The position numbers and the translations under genes were made by a program. The notes beneath the pieces were generated by a model that had not been told where the DNA came from, did not search any database, and saw nothing but the letters and a program-made list of their open reading frames with translations. From Psoroptes ovis (Eukaryota > Arthropoda > Arachnida > Sarcoptiformes > Psoroptidae), in NCBI GenBank assembly GCA_002943765.1, contig PQWQ01000013.1:1-64000 (forward strand): 64,000 bases of DNA. The letters run 5' to 3'. Of the stretch, positions 24,067 through 38,107 are shown one piece after another; positions within the stretch are counted from its first letter, which is position 1, and the number at the start of each line of letters is the position of its first letter.

Positions 24067-26045
24067 TTATTTTTTTGGAATCTTAAACATAAACTTTGTA
24101 ATCAATAATAAAGTTATTAAAAATATGAGACCGGCAGTTATGAATAATATTATTAACATTTCTGGTGTATTTAACCATAATAATGATGTTAATATATTTG
24201 AAAAATGTACATTTGATGTTTTTGTTTTTATTGTTGTTGATGATGATGTCGAAAATGAATTTAGAATAGATTTGCGGCAATGAATTTCACTCGAATATGG
24301 TCCAATACAACTTGCAAAACCTATTGCATGTGCTATGTATGATTGTTCTAATGTACCACCGAATAAATATGACATTGGACCTTCACTAAATATAGCAACA
24401 TCTTCACCTGAATGATAAGACTTTTTCGTATACATTCCCGATCGATATCGATAACGAGGATTATCTGAAATATGAAAATTTAATAGAGATTTTTATTCAA
24501 AATCGAAGCTCTTACATGTCAATTGTTCTAATGTCTCATTTGTGATTTTCGAAAGCTCAGATAATGGACGGAATCCCGGACCACTTGCATATGATAATGT
24601 TGTAAATGGTAGTTGATTCGAATCATATCTTTGTGACAAACCAGTAATACGATGATCACGCGTAGAATAACCATTAATCACTAATGGTTGCGAATGATCA
24701 GCAGTGACAATTAATAATGTATCATTTCTTGATGAGAACAGTGAACGTGTAAGTTTTATTGAACGATCAAATTCTAAGACTTCATTCAATGACAAAGATG
24801 CATAACCTCGATGATGAGCTTGATCTATCAATCCACCTTCTATTAAAAGAATAAAACCTTTATCATGCTTGGATAAAATTTTTATTGCTGCTTCAGTCAT
24901 TTCTGATAATGATGGTTCACCATCAATGCTTTTATCACGTAATTGATCGAATTCCATGTGTGTGTAATTAAATAAACCAAATAATGATTTGATTCTTGTA
25001 TAATCTAATGAACGTAATCCACGTGTACTGTTTATATACGCATATTCTGTTTCATTCATTCCATAAAGTCGTTGATTCGCTAGCCATTCTTCAATTAAAT
25101 TTCTGCCATCTTCACGTTCGCCATATTTTACTTTTTTATCATATTTAATACCTCGTGGATCTTTAACGTATTTTGGTAGAAAACCTTTCCGGCCACCGCC
25201 AAGTATAACATTCAATCTTTTACCTGGATCATTTTCAATTAATTGTAAAGCAATGTCTTTGCACAAAGTTCTATTAATCAGATCATCGATTGAAGATTTA
25301 TCAATATTAGATTCCCATTTACGATTTTGTATGTGAGCATAAGCTGCAGCTGGTGTCGCATGTGTAACACGAGTGGTTGTTACGATTCCAGCAACTTTGC
25401 CCGATTTCAAAGCCCATGAAAATACTGATTCAATTGAATTACGCTGGACTGAATCACAATCTAAATCATTAAGTTTAATTTTAGCTGTAACACCGATTGT
25501 GTGGAAATTATTTTTAACTCCAGATAAAAATGCTGTCGCTGTTGCAGCAGAATCAGGTACTTGTTGATCAACATTGTAGGTCTATGAGATTTTTTTACAT
25601 TTCAAATTAATATTCATAATAACAAGTGAATATCCACACCTACTTTAATCAATGCTGTAAACGGAAACCTATCCATTTCAAGGATGGCATCCTCACCATT
25701 ATGTTGCTGCTGTTGTCCTTTAAGAATACGCGATGCTGTAATCGTACTGATGCCCATACCATCACCAATGAATAATATTACATTTTTAGCTGGTTGATTC
25801 GCTAATGGTATCAATTGTTGTCGTCGTTTAATATTACGATATGCTTGTAAATACCAATAAATTGAATCATATTCATCTATCAAAATATTACTATGGCTAT
25901 TATTATTAAAATTATCATTATTAATATCATCATCATCATTAGTATCACTTATTGATTTTGCTGTAATTAATGATAAAAAACATGGTAAAATCATTAATAT
26001 TATTATAGTTGTTAAATGAAACATAATGATTCTGAAAATTTCCAA
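24067..26045 (-). CDS. Alkaline phosphatase, secreted, probably membrane-anchored
   Basis: The enzyme is a zinc/magnesium phosphomonoesterase acting at the cell surface. Minus-strand exons 26045-25638, 25581-24516 and 24464-24067 join to 623 residues. A hydrophobic signal peptide lies within about residues 1-30 (a second Met at position 8 could also start it), followed by an Asn/Asp-rich linker. Metal and active-site motifs are in order: FIGDGMG, VPDSAATATAF with nucleophile Ser147, TTTRVTHATPAAAYAH, LIEGGLIDQAHHRG, VTADHSQP and YHSGEDVAIFSEGP. The C-terminus ends in a hydrophobic segment followed by a Lys-rich tip. This could be a GPI-attachment signal or a true transmembrane anchor. The nucleophile motif is usually DSAGTAT; here the Gly is Ala. 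The first intron donor (GTGGAT) is weak but is the only choice that keeps the conserved frame. A metazoan ALPL/Alp paralog cannot be named from sequence alone. Confidence 0.92.
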
Positions 26046-28446
26046 AAAATGACTAATTGATTGATTGATTAATATCGAACTACTTGTAAATGTTGTCGAT
26101 TATTATCTATTTTCGAGAGAAAAAATTCATTCATCAATAATCGATGTCTTTTTATAAACATTCTCTAAAAATTTTGTGGAAAAAAAAATAAAATTTTGAA
26201 ACAACATCGAAACAGGAAACCAAAACAGAAATAATGAATGGATGGATGAATGAATGAATGAAAAACTTGAATTCAAATATTTGAAAATTAAAAAAATGAA
26301 TTTATGTAAAAATAATTTACAAGTAAAGTTACATACTGGTACGTCAAGTTCATTGATAATACTTTGCCATTGTATTAAGATATGATAAAATATTTTTTTT
26401 TACATATGAAAAGCTGACACCATCGTAATGATAATAATGAAAATTTAAAATGAAAAACAAAAATTTTGCATTGTAATTTAGCAAAAACCGTTATATTAGT
26501 ACATGTAGCAGCAAAATGATGTCCATTATCAGCCATTTAACACAACAAAATAACTGTTTCCTTGAATAGATTATGACTTGTTGTTATTGTTGTTATGCTG
26601 TTTATTCATTGAATTATACTTCATAACCGATATTTTGTAGCTATTTTTATTGACACAAAAATCAATGTTCAATTGTGTTCAATGATCTTATCAAAATTTC
26701 AATGATTTGACCGATTCTCTTCCTAATTCTATCATTGAACAATTGATAACATCATTGAATGGCGGCCAATGTTATTTTTTTCCAACACAAAAGAACTTAA
26801 TATCAAATCAATGTTTTATGTCCATGAGAATTTTTCAATGATAAAAATCAATTTACATTTGAATTCATTGTAAGTCAATGATAAAAAAATGATCATCAGT
26901 TTTCGGCTTGTATTTGGTTTATTTATTTAATAATTATTTTATTAAAATTATAATAATGTTTAACAACATTTTGGTCAACAATATAATGATTGATGATGAT
27001 CGACACTGATTATGATGGTGATGATGATGTTTTCATTATTTCAAATAATGATGATTATTATTATTAATTAACAATCAAAAATTTCGGTTCAGTAAAATTA
27101 ATTAATCAATTCAATATTATTATTAATTGAATAATAATTTTTTCATAGAAAAAAAGAAGAAATTTTACACCGATTTGCAAATGCATCATTGTTGATGCAT
27201 TAATTTTTGGTGTATTAGTGTGATTGTGTGTATGTGTGTGTCATGTTGTTTTGTTATTTTTGCGTGTCATGTTTGTTTTAAAATTAAAATAAACTAAATA
27301 AAAATTTAAGAAATTAATCACGTCAATAATTAATAATAATAATAATTTATATTTAATAAGATCCATCAATGAATTTTCAAAATTGAATCAATTAAATTAA
27401 TTAATTGATTGATTAATTAATTTTTTGTTCTAAGAATGTTTTTATCTTTTTATAATTTCACAAAAATTTTTTACAAATTCATAATTCAATGAATTTTTTG
27501 TCTGGATTTTCAAAAGTTTTGTCGAAATTCTGTGTTGTATGTGCTGCTGTTGAAGTTGGTGGTGGTAAACATTTCTGGTGGACATTTTTTTCCAATTTCA
27601 TTTGTCATTTGTCATCAAAATTATCGATATTTTTTCCTAGGAAGGAATATTCATACACATTGCTGTATATTGCTGAACGAAAAACGAAAGGAATCGAAAA
27701 AAACCCGTAACACATGTAATCATCGGAATAATTGTCTTGGTGATAATTTTCATCATTAGGGTGTGTGTAGAATGTAAGTGGTTGTTTTTTTTTCTAATTG
27801 TTGTAATTGTTGTTTCTGTTGTGTAATCTTCTGCAAACATCAATCGATAACAGAGTAATCAATAGCCATGATCAATAGCTTTTCAATTCTATTCATTAAA
27901 TAGCAGATTTTGTGGTTGTTGATTATACAATTTTTATAAGAATTTCTTTTTCTTTTTTTTTGAAATAAATTTAAAATGAATAACAATAATGATGAATGTT
28001 TCCATAAATAATAATAAAAACACAAATACTTTTGATGATAATGATGATGATGATGATGGTGAAGATGAATACAATTGATGAATGAATTATTGATGAAGAT
28101 GAAACAAGTTAAGTTATTTTTGGGTTATTAAATTAGAAAAAAGAAAAATTAATTCACTTGAATTCCATTAATAAACATGATCATGATCATAATACATCGA
28201 TTCATTTTTTTGGTTAGGCTAATTGAAGAATAATAATTAAAGATCATGATGTTAAAGATGTTGAAGGTAATCCAAGCAAATTTTTTTCTTTTTTTAATAA
28301 ATTTTCGCTTTGTTTTGTTTTATATTATATAATTAATTATAATAATAATAATCACAATAATTGGAAATGAATCAATTTATCGATTCGTTTTCGTTTTATT
28401 TTTTTCGCTAATAATGCTACATTATCTGTTTTCAATTCTTCGATTG
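26046..28446. other. Intergenic region between alkaline phosphatase and DGK theta
   Basis: Both neighbouring genes run on the minus strand, so this includes the phosphatase promoter (26046-26300) and the kinase 3' end. The region is AT-rich with ATTA/TGATGA repeats. A CTGCTGTTGAAGTTGGTGGTGG patch near 27545 sits in frames (27489-27710, 27532-27759) without recognisable motifs. No gene called. Confidence 0.5.
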
Positions 28447-31400
28447 CTATTCAGTTTCAGAGAATATTTTCTCCAATCTTCCTTGATCATCTTTGTCACG
28501 ATAACGGCGTTGTTGTACAATTGTTTCACTAATGGCAGTTGTTGTTATTGTTGATGTTGTTGATGGCATAGTTGTTGACACTATTGATGATGATGAACCT
28601 GGTTCTGAACCACCAGGCAATGATGGTTCAGTGTTACGACGTTTCATTTTTGATTTGCGTAACATTGTTGCCTGATTTGTTTTTGATATTTAAAATAAAT
28701 TTTAAAAAATTCATTAAAAAATGATAATTAATACCTTGAGAGCAGATTTAAGTATCACGACTTCACCAGGTGATTGTATCCAAGGTTCGCCGTCAACTTG
28801 GACCGGCATATCAGTTAAAATTTTAATTCGAATCTAAATATTTGTAATTTTTGAATCAAAATGAATTATTTAAAAATAAGTAAATGATCAACATACGTGT
28901 CCACCTTGAGCAATACGTTTTGCACTGCTTAGACCACTCTGTATTTGTCCCATATGCACAACACCATTCACACCGACAATTTCTAACATTCCATCATAAT
29001 GGTTTGGTTTGGAAAATTGATCATCTTTTTCTGGACCCCAAGGATTTGCTCCAGATCCCCAGCTTTTATGATAATTGAAATATTATTATATTTTGAGATC
29101 ATTGTTAGAAATTAATCACCTTAAAATATTTAGAATTATGATTCCTTCAACTTTTGAATCCAAAACGACATGTTTTCCATCGACTTCTAGACGGATGTCT
29201 TTATTAAAATTTTGCCAAGATTTGCGGCTAACCATTTTTTTCAAGCCCATTTTGACATAAACGCCTTTATTGTGTAGTCTAGATTTATTGAAAAAATGTA
29301 GTATCTTTCAATTGAAAAAATTGATGTACTTACCGACTATTGAAACGTTCTGGATTTTCTTCGCGAGCATTATGAAATCCGAGGCAAAGATCAGCATCGA
29401 TTCCCAAACCAAAATAATTGTTCATAACCATAATAACTGTACTGTCTTCTTGATTAGAAGATTGACGGTCTCCAGAGGGATCGGCAGAACGACCCGTTTC
29501 TTCTTGATGTATGACGACTGTCCAACGATCCAGACGAATTTCTTCTGCATCAATGACATCTTTCAAAACTGTAATCGGATCTTCTTGTCCAGTATAACCA
29601 GGACCCCAACGTAAAACACGAGCTAAATCATTGCCGGTTCCGAGTGGTACTATTGCACATGGAGGTGATTGACATTCAGAATCTTGTCCAACATTATCGA
29701 GACATTGTAAAACCCATCCAACAGTGCCATCACCACCGCAAACCAATATTTTATAATCTTTGATATGCCGAAACACATACAAACTATAGAATTGGATTAC
29801 AATTAATGATAATGTTTCTAATAAATATATTTATGGAACTTACCCTGGTAGTGGGCCACCATTTTCAAGGTCATACACTTGATAAGGGTTGAGCAGCTTA
29901 CGGAATGATGATATTAGCTCTAAGCCTTGACAACCTCCACTTTTAACATTGACAAAAACCAACAGAGGCTAATTGATGATAATAATAATAATGTGATTAC
30001 ATCAAATGTGATTCTCATAAAATCACATTCTAACTTACACGAACACCTTTTGGTACCATTTCGGGCATTATATTTGGTAATAATAAAACTAATAAATTTT
30101 TATCTTCATAAATACTTTCTCTAAGCATATAATATGCTTTGACAGCAATATCGGCATTATCATATGTTAATATCATTGAACCATATTCATAATAAATTGG
30201 ACCGATTTGACGATATTTATAAGCTAAACATTCATTCATCAAAACATATCGATGAGATCAAATTGAAAAAAAAATATTTTATAACTTACGTTTTCCAAGG
30301 AAATCGACAAGTATACGCTCATAATGACGTTGTGAAAGATTAGATGGTAAATTACCAACAAATATAGCTACATTAGAACAATAAACTTCATCAACTTGTT
30401 GTAAATAGAATCGTGTATTTTCTTTTTGTCTTATTGATTCCTAGAATCAATGATGAAATTTGAAAATATATCATTAAATCATATTATGATACATACTCTA
30501 GCTAATCCTTTGATTATGGCCCATGGACTTTCGTTATTGTCCATAGTTCGCTCATGAACACCTAAATGAAAAACAATTTTCGTTAAAAAAATACATTTAT
30601 ATTTAGCTAAGAATACACATACATCCTTTTTCAAGTGAAACTTCGACTAGTCGATAACGATTTAGATCAGATGAATCTAGTCCAAACTGGTCTAATGCTT
30701 CGACCATGACTTCGTCGACACCGGTATCAATTGTTACTGGAATAACGCGATAAGTATCAGTGACACTATTTATGTGAAAAAAATGATAAATTCAAATTTC
30801 ATGAAAATTGAATGGAAAACTTGCTTTAATCGACCAGGATAGACGCGAATCGCTCCTTCATCGGGATTTGGTGGTTTGTAGCGGAAAAATAATCCGCAAC
30901 GTTTTCCTTCGGTTCGTATCAAGCTTTGTACAGGCATGAAATCTGAAATTTCTCTTTCGGTTCGAGCTATTTTGAAATAAATTATAGATTATTATCCATA
31001 AATCAAGCATCAATTATGTTTTGCGCATACCATAAGCATCGGTTATTATATAATGTCTTGGATCATCATGTATATGGAACGCACGCAAACAAGCAGCAAC
31101 AATTTGATCTTTATTTGAATTTCTTGATATTGTAATTGTACGATAAGTTTTGCGCTTCATCGAGGCATTTCCATCAAACACTTTGATTGTTTCTGTTTCA
31201 AAGAAGAAAAGCTCGAGAATTAAGCGAATCGTATGCTTTTTGTGATTGAATATCCCTGACCTTCATCTTTATCTTTATCCTTTGGCGACGGAAACTCATC
31301 TGAATCTTTGTCACCACGTCTATCGAATTCAGGTGTTTCATCCGAAAACACTCGGGCTAAACAAAATAATATATAATTTAAAAAAAAATCATCAGTAAAG

Positions 31401-32455
31401 AACTACGAGCTTACGTGTTTGTGATTCTTTCTTTCGTTGAACGCCAATAATTGTTTCCAATGGAACATCTGTGCGCGGTATACTGACAGAAAATGGTGGC
31501 AACATTATCGATTGTAACCAGCCAAAATTACATTCAATAGACAAATGTCGATAACAAGCAGCATGTGCCTATAATTTATGAATATAATTGAAAATTAATT
31601 GTATTTTTTCATAAAATTTGATGAGTATCCTCTACTTACAGTAATACCACACCATTCACAACGCATACCAGCTAAACATTCGGTTGACCAACATGTTTTT
31701 TTACAATAATGACATTTTGAATTAGCTGGAAGATTACCTTCACGCCAATGATGAGTTTGAACAACTTCTTTCTGTTAATTCAAAGATTAGAAAAACATTA
31801 TGAAATGTTTTATTCTGAACTTGATGTGGATCGTGAAAATTTATGAAAACTTACGAGCTCTTGTTCGGGAACATAAGTGGCGCATTCTTTACAATCTGGT
31901 ACACTAAAATCTTGACATTCAACATGTACACAATATTCACATACTTCACAGCGAACGGCACTTTGATCTTCAATACGTTTACGACAAACATTACAAAATT
32001 TTCTTTTTAAATGTCCTTCAGTCCAACAATGTGGTACAGGATTCTATTTTGAAATTGTGATGAAAAAATGAAATTTTTCAATTTGAATTATTCAGGCTAT
32101 ATTTGATTTACCTTTATCACATTGGTGGCAACGGTTGAACAAGGTGATACAACCGTTTTCAAACATCTTTCATGTACAACAAAATTACAAACTAGATTTT
32201 GAAAAAAAGGAAATTGTTCAAAAAAATAAATATAAAGGCATAAAATCATGACAAACCTTCACAAATAAAACCTTGACCAATAAGACCCCATAACATATCT
32301 GTACAATGATGACAATAAGTTGGTTTGTGGAATGTTTTTTTCGAAAAATAATGGCCATGACCAAATTGATCATATGGTACACCAGTTTCTGATGTTGGAC
32401 TAGGATTTTCGATTGTTGATCCAGAAATTCTCGATAAATTTACATTGTTGGCCAT
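28447..32455 (-). CDS. Dgkq: Diacylglycerol kinase theta
   Basis: The enzyme phosphorylates diacylglycerol to phosphatidic acid at membranes, ending PKC-type signalling. Eighteen minus-strand exons join in frame to 973 residues (human DGKQ is 942): 32455-32257, 32191-32112, 32043-31855, 31771-31640, 31568-31415, 31356-31261, 31192-31031, 30966-30825, 30765-30623, 30561-30497, 30440-30290, 30223-30039, 29968-29844, 29783-29334, 29278-29120, 29062-28897, 28833-28735 and 28671-28447. Three Cys-rich C1 domains lead (HYFSKKTFHKPTYCHHC onward), which is diagnostic for theta. A Ras-associating-like region (KTYRTITISRN) and the IFVGNLPSNLS segment follow. The catalytic domain begins at LLVFVNVKSGG with the ATP loop GGDGTVGW and PLGTGNDLARVL. 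The accessory domain ends in the WGSGANPWG and PVQVDGEPW blocks. The intron at 30824-30766 appears to use a GC donor. The start is the ATG before the first C1 domain; an upstream in-frame ATG (32521) looks non-coding. Confidence 0.94.
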
Positions 32456-35400
32456 ATTATGTAGTATGACTAATATATTTTTTATTATCAAATATGATTC
32501 AAGAATTTCACAATTTCTCAATCTAATAATCGGTGATTATACAATTTGAAATATAATTATCATGGGTTGATATCAATTTGATTGATTGATTGATTAAATA
32601 CACAATGCTATAACAAGCACACAGTTATACGATTTGAACACAAACATACAGAATCAAATAGTAATCATCGATGATGATGATTATGTTGCTTTTTCAAAAT
32701 CAAAATCTTCAAATATTTACACCGAAAATAAATTTAAACATTTAATTGAATTTTTAATATTGTTTCTATTTTTAATTGCCTAATAAACACATAAAGAATT
32801 TGTGATTAGTAATTTTGAATCGTTTTGCGATATTGACTTACCATTATTTTCATTATTACCATTATAATTATTATTGTGATTATTGGGGAAAATTTATTTT
32901 TTGTCAATTGTTTTTTTGGCACAAAATTTTCGTTTCTACACTTATCAACAAACAATGAAGATGATTTTTTTTTTCAAATTTTTTTCTTGAATTAATAAAA
33001 CAGTAAAAATGCAATGAAATTACAAAACAATTAAAAGAAAAAAATTGGCAGCAATGTTTTCACGAAAATTTCTAAATCATAAACGATTCATCAATTGTGA
33101 TCAATATTGTCATTATTCGGATTTGGAATGGTCGATTATTTTTAATTGATTACGGAAAATGTATCATTGAAACAAACTGAAACAAAAAGTCATCGATGAA
33201 CGATTGAGGATTGAAACAAAAGTTGAAGATTGAATCATCATTTGAACAAATCAAATTGATGAAAAATTTTTGTTTATTTTTGTTTTATTATCGAAAATGC
33301 ACAAGATAAAATGATAAGAATGATGATGGAAAAAAATTAACACAAAATTAATTTCAAAATGATTGATTGATTGATGAAATGAATCATTTATTTATCTATT
33401 TATTTATTCATTCATTTGAATAACAAAATATTGATTTGACCTCATTTTTTTCTTCATTATTTTGATTTCATTTATTTAAGTGTGAACTTTTTTGTTTTCT
33501 TCTCATTTACATTTTGCGAAATAGATATGACAATGTTGAATCAAGAATATTTCTTCTTATTCTTTCCTTGAATACATTGCATTTTGATGGCAATTTTTGG
33601 ATTGAATGAAACATTAGATGATCATTTTAAATCTACGATTGTTTCATTTTCAAGCATCATTTTCTTCTATATCACGATAACAAATGAATCATAATAAAAA
33701 CAATAATTATAATGATGATTAATATACAATTACAGCAAACAAAACATTAAAACAATTGAAACACTGAAATGGAACAATTTTTTTGTTGAAACAAATTAAA
33801 TTATTATCATCATTATCATTATTGTCCTATGATGACACTTTGAATTCTTGAATTTTGTTTTTCTATTCATTTATTCTGATTTCATTTTCATTATTATTAT
33901 TATTAATATCAACATGAAAAATAATATTCATAAATTCATACATTCATTTGATATATTTATTCATTCAAATCATTTCATTTGCATTCAAAAAAAGAGGAAA
34001 AAAAATTCATCATTTTCTTATTTTTATAATATTCTTGAATAAAAATGAAACATAAATATGAATAAAATAAATAAGATGAATAATATGCACAAATATACAA
34101 ATATTCATATTTGAGAATTTTTCATAATTCATTGCTATATTCAAAGAATTGATGAAAAAATATATGGTACAACATTAACTCATTTTGTATTTATTTATTA
34201 TTATTCTTATTATCATGGAATATAACTAATAATGATAATAATAATAATAATAATAACGATAATAATAATACTTGTCTATCTTTTCATATTCTTTAACTCA
34301 AATTTTTTTTTCATTTCATTTCATTATTTGATCATGGAAAATGAAGATGAAAAAAATATTCTTTCCATAATTCTTCTTCTCCTTTCTTTTTCATCTTCTC
34401 CATTCGGAGGTCTCAGAATCGTCAAATGAAAAACCGAGAATCGCTATGCTCCAAACATTCATTGATGGGTAATGTATGTGTTCGTGTGAGTTTGTGTTTG
34501 TTTAAAACAAATCGACAAATCTTGAATTCACACATAAACGAATCATTGGAAAATGAAACAAAATTTTGAGGAGAAATACGAAATTAAATAAATAAATAGA
34601 TGGAAACGGTACAAATTTAGACGAAAGCAATGATATTACGACAGAAATTCTTCAACATATAGCTCATAATTTGTGTCTAAGTGTTTCCTTTGTATTTTAC
34701 TCATGATGAACATGTCTATATATCGATACCAAGCAAGAAAAGAATTTGAAAGCTATGAAATTCTATTGAATTAATCAAAGAATTCGTATTTGCTGGGCGT
34801 CTATTTTCTCACTAGGATCCTTTGCTGCAGCTATTCTTTTTTCTGGCTCATCATCATCATCATTATTGCTGCAGCAGCACATCATCAAATTACCAAAACA
34901 CCAAACACTAACAACAATAACAACAGCAGCAGCAGTCAAAATTATGTTTATTTGTTTTATTTATTTGTCATAAGAATCATTTGATGACAAGCAGTTATTT
35001 TTCTTATTTTCCTTCATTGATCATATATATTAATTTATTTACAAATAATCCTGACCATGCTCCAAAAAAAAAAAAATGGATAAATTTTGTCTCAACAGAA
35101 GAATACAGATCAAATATTATAAAATAAAATGAAAAGCAATGAAATTCTCATGATTTTATTAGGAAAATAATGATAATAATAACTGAATTCTCAAATTATA
35201 TATGAATGAATGAAATGAAATGAAAATTGTAATGATTTCTGAATGAAATTCACAGAAAACAGCTAAATCTACAGCAGAATCTATAGACAAATTTTCATCA
35301 TTTGGGTAATTTTATTCTTTATTATTCATTTATACAAAATGTAATATGTTTTTTAATTGTGTAATAGATCAAAAAATAAAATAAATAATTAGGCGAAAAA

Positions 35401-35693
35401 AATATGAATTTTGTCCAATAAAAGAGACATGAAAAAAATTTCAAGAGAATTTAGTCGATATTTGGATAGAAAAAAGAGTAGATGAGTAAATCTATGGTTA
35501 CCATTATCATAATCTATTTTATTGCGATCTCAATTTAAAATTTGCCATCTCAATTTAAAAGAATAGAAAATTTTATTCGACGAATAAATATTAGATTATC
35601 ATTGAATTTTGAGATATTATGATATAAGAATTATCAAATGTAAAAATTATTTTAATTTTTTTTCAAACGAAATATTTGTAATAATAAATTTTT
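32456..35693. other. Intergenic region between DGK theta and ALG8
   Basis: This includes the kinase promoter side (32456-32700) and the ALG8 3' flank. The stretch is made of A/T runs, (ATT)n and (TAA)n arrays (about 34220-34270) and a CAG/GCA patch (34860-34940). A DRE-like TATCGATA occurs at 34721-34728 without an adjacent gene start. No supported gene. Confidence 0.55.
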
Positions 35694-37720
35694 TCAAACT
35701 TTAAATAAATACATTGTAAATAGCCAATTATAACAATAAATGATACCTAAAGAACAATAAATGGATGTTAATAATAATGGTAAAAATTTATAATATTCAA
35801 ATAAATATGGAAATAAATATTGACCAAATGTATAGATTAAATATAATGGTATAAAACCTAGAATATAAATTGATTCCATTATATTCAATAATGGTAATTT
35901 CATGAATGAAAACGGTGGATTTTTATTAAATTCTTTATCTAATTGTTTCATTACATAATTTTTATCATCATAATCATCATCATCATCATCACTGCCACCA
36001 TTATCAATACTTGTTATTTGATTATCATTTTTTTCAATAATCCATTTTTTTACAATACGATAATGATTATTTAATGTACCGAAACTTATTATTAAATGTA
36101 GTAACATTAGTAATAATTTGATAATTGATTCTGCTTCTTTATATAATAATGGAAATAATGAATAATAACCACTAATTGATAATAATAAAAATATTTTTGC
36201 ATAATCAATATTGACAAATATTAACGGTATCAATGATGGCATCATAATTAATATAGATTTTTCATGTACATGATAACCAAATTCATAAAATGTTATACTC
36301 GATAATAATGTTAAGTGCAAAAATCTTATTTGACGCTCATATGTCGAAACCATTGATTTTTTGATTTTTTGTGTGCTGTCATTTTTACGTGAATATTGTT
36401 GCTGATAAATATATGCCGATAGAATGATCTAAGAAAAATTTGCAAGAAACAAATTAGAATTCAAATCAATCAGACAATTTAGAATTACCATCAAAATAAC
36501 AACAATGATTGACAATGTAATTGATGGCGTGATTGTTGGCAGTATCAAATGTTCAGCTTGTTGTACAAGACCACTTGTATATGGCGACTGTCGATCAGTT
36601 GTGCGATAAAATCTTGCCATTATCAAATCATAACCATTATAAAGTGACCAAAAATTCGGTGCCCAGTATGCATGTGATAATCCACGGCGAAATGGGAATA
36701 AACGTTCAATTACATTTTTAAATGTGCCATTTAGTATAAATGGAAAAAATGAAACCATGAAAACGGTGATGACAATTAATGATAATCGTATTAAAACATG
36801 GAAATGAATTTTTCCAGTCAATGAACCATTAGAATCACGAATCAGACAATGTTCTACAAATAAATATATGAAATATGCTGGCGCCAAATATAGGTATATG
36901 TGTTTAAAATTGACTAATACAACAAACCAAAATGATCCCCAATAAATTTGTTGTTTACAAATGTATGCCATTGACATTAATAATAAACCATTCAAGAATC
37001 CATTATATTGAAAATGTATATTATCAACAATTAAATGACCAATATTGAATAGAAATAATGCAATATGTGTGAATGATGTTGATGTAATAAAATAATTTGA
37101 ACGAATACAAACAATAGGCGCGGAGATGAATATGTTACGCTTACGTTTATACATTAAACGTATCCATTGATATGTACCATAATAATAGAATAAATCACTT
37201 AGGATCACGGTTAAACGCATAAATAATAATGTTTCAGGAGACATGTAAGCTTGTTTCTGTATTTGAAGCATATTACGATCAAAATATTTTGCAAATAAAG
37301 ATAAAAAATATTCAAAATATGCGAAAAATGGTGGATAATCTAGTGTCCATTCTGATGTATTCTAAATTTAATTTGAAATTATTTTAAATTGTTTGTCATA
37401 GATATTATACTATTTAATTACCTCAGTATACCATTCTGATAGTAATTTATTATATGTTATAGCCATCCAATTACGATGAACTTCAAGATCGGTGGAATAA
37501 CTGTTTACATTGAATAATAGAACAATAATTTTCGATTCAAATAAAATGCAAATCATTTAACTTACTATGATGGTATCAACAAAAGTTTTATACATGTCAC
37601 AACTATTGCGGTAACAACAAACATGGCCATAATTGTATCCGAATCATATTCCGAAGATATTTTGCCACCAGTTTTCTTGGGTGGTCTTGAACGTTTTTGA
37701 ATATACTTTGATGCAGTCAT
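35694..37720 (-). CDS. ALG8: ALG8, dolichyl-P-Glc:Glc1Man9GlcNAc2-PP-dolichol alpha-1,3-glucosyltransferase
   Basis: The enzyme adds the second glucose to the lipid-linked N-glycan precursor in the ER membrane. Minus-strand exons 37720-37566, 37500-37422, 37361-36489 and 36428-35694 join to 613 residues (human 526). Family blocks are STDLEVHRNWMAIT, SEWTLDYPPFFAYFEY (a strongly conserved luminal loop), IDNIHFQYNGFL-like VDNIHFQYNGFLNG, NFKHIYLYLAPAYF, RLFPFRRGLSHAYWAPNFW, TSGLVQQAEH, GYHVHEKSIL and GYYSLFPLLY. Many hydrophobic segments fit a multi-pass GT57 (ALG6/ALG8) protein. RLFPFRRGL..AYWAPNFW separates it from ALG6. Extra length comes from a basic N-terminus and an acidic insert (GGSDDDDDDYDD) in the last third. 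The start is the first in-frame ATG; upstream codons are open but start with none. Confidence 0.93.
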
Positions 37721-38107
37721 AATCGATGTCGGAGAATCAAATGAATTTTTTGCCAGTTTTTTCGTCAAATCATCATAATTTATTGGAAATCAGTTCGGAA
37801 AAAAAGAATCAACTGAAAAATCAACCATTCAATTTGATCGATATTTAAGCACGTCAGCTTTGAACACGAGTTTTTAATTTTTGGTGCAAAAAAATGGGCG
37901 GAGATTTAAATCACGTAACCACAGTTCTCAATTCAACTCAGCGTCAGCTTTTTGTTTTGATTGCACCAAGATTGATTTAAAAAAAAAAAATGCTGAATCA
38001 CAAATTCTCAGCAAAATTTTCTGTTTTGTGTTTAATAATTGCAATTTAAATATAATTTTTGCTATTTTTAGTGAAAAAATTGTCATTTCTCATTGAATTA
38101 TTAAGAA
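37721..38107. promoter_or_regulatory. Shared bidirectional promoter of ALG8 and PSMD14
   Basis: The two genes start head-to-head 387 bp apart, so this gap must hold both promoters. The decamer CGTCAGCTTT occurs twice in the same orientation, at 37852-37861 and 37942-37951, exactly 90 bp apart, with CACGTAACC (about 37911) between them. No clear TATA box is seen for either gene. Promoter function is inferred from position. Confidence 0.6.

Noticed and set aside
24014..24283. 89-codon plus-strand frame over the alkaline phosphatase 3' exon
   Set aside because: It is the antisense shadow of the C-terminal exon, whose minus-strand frame has conserved HSGEDVAIFSEGP sequence.
27489..27759. Two overlapping plus-strand frames of 73 and 75 codons with Cys/Trp content
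   Set aside because: They occupy the same bases in different frames, have no start context, signal or motif, and lie in a 3' flank; most likely chance.
37565..37768. ALG8 start upstream of 37720
   Set aside because: The frame extends upstream but contains no ATG, only TTG-type codons, so 37720 is the first usable start unless an upstream exon exists.
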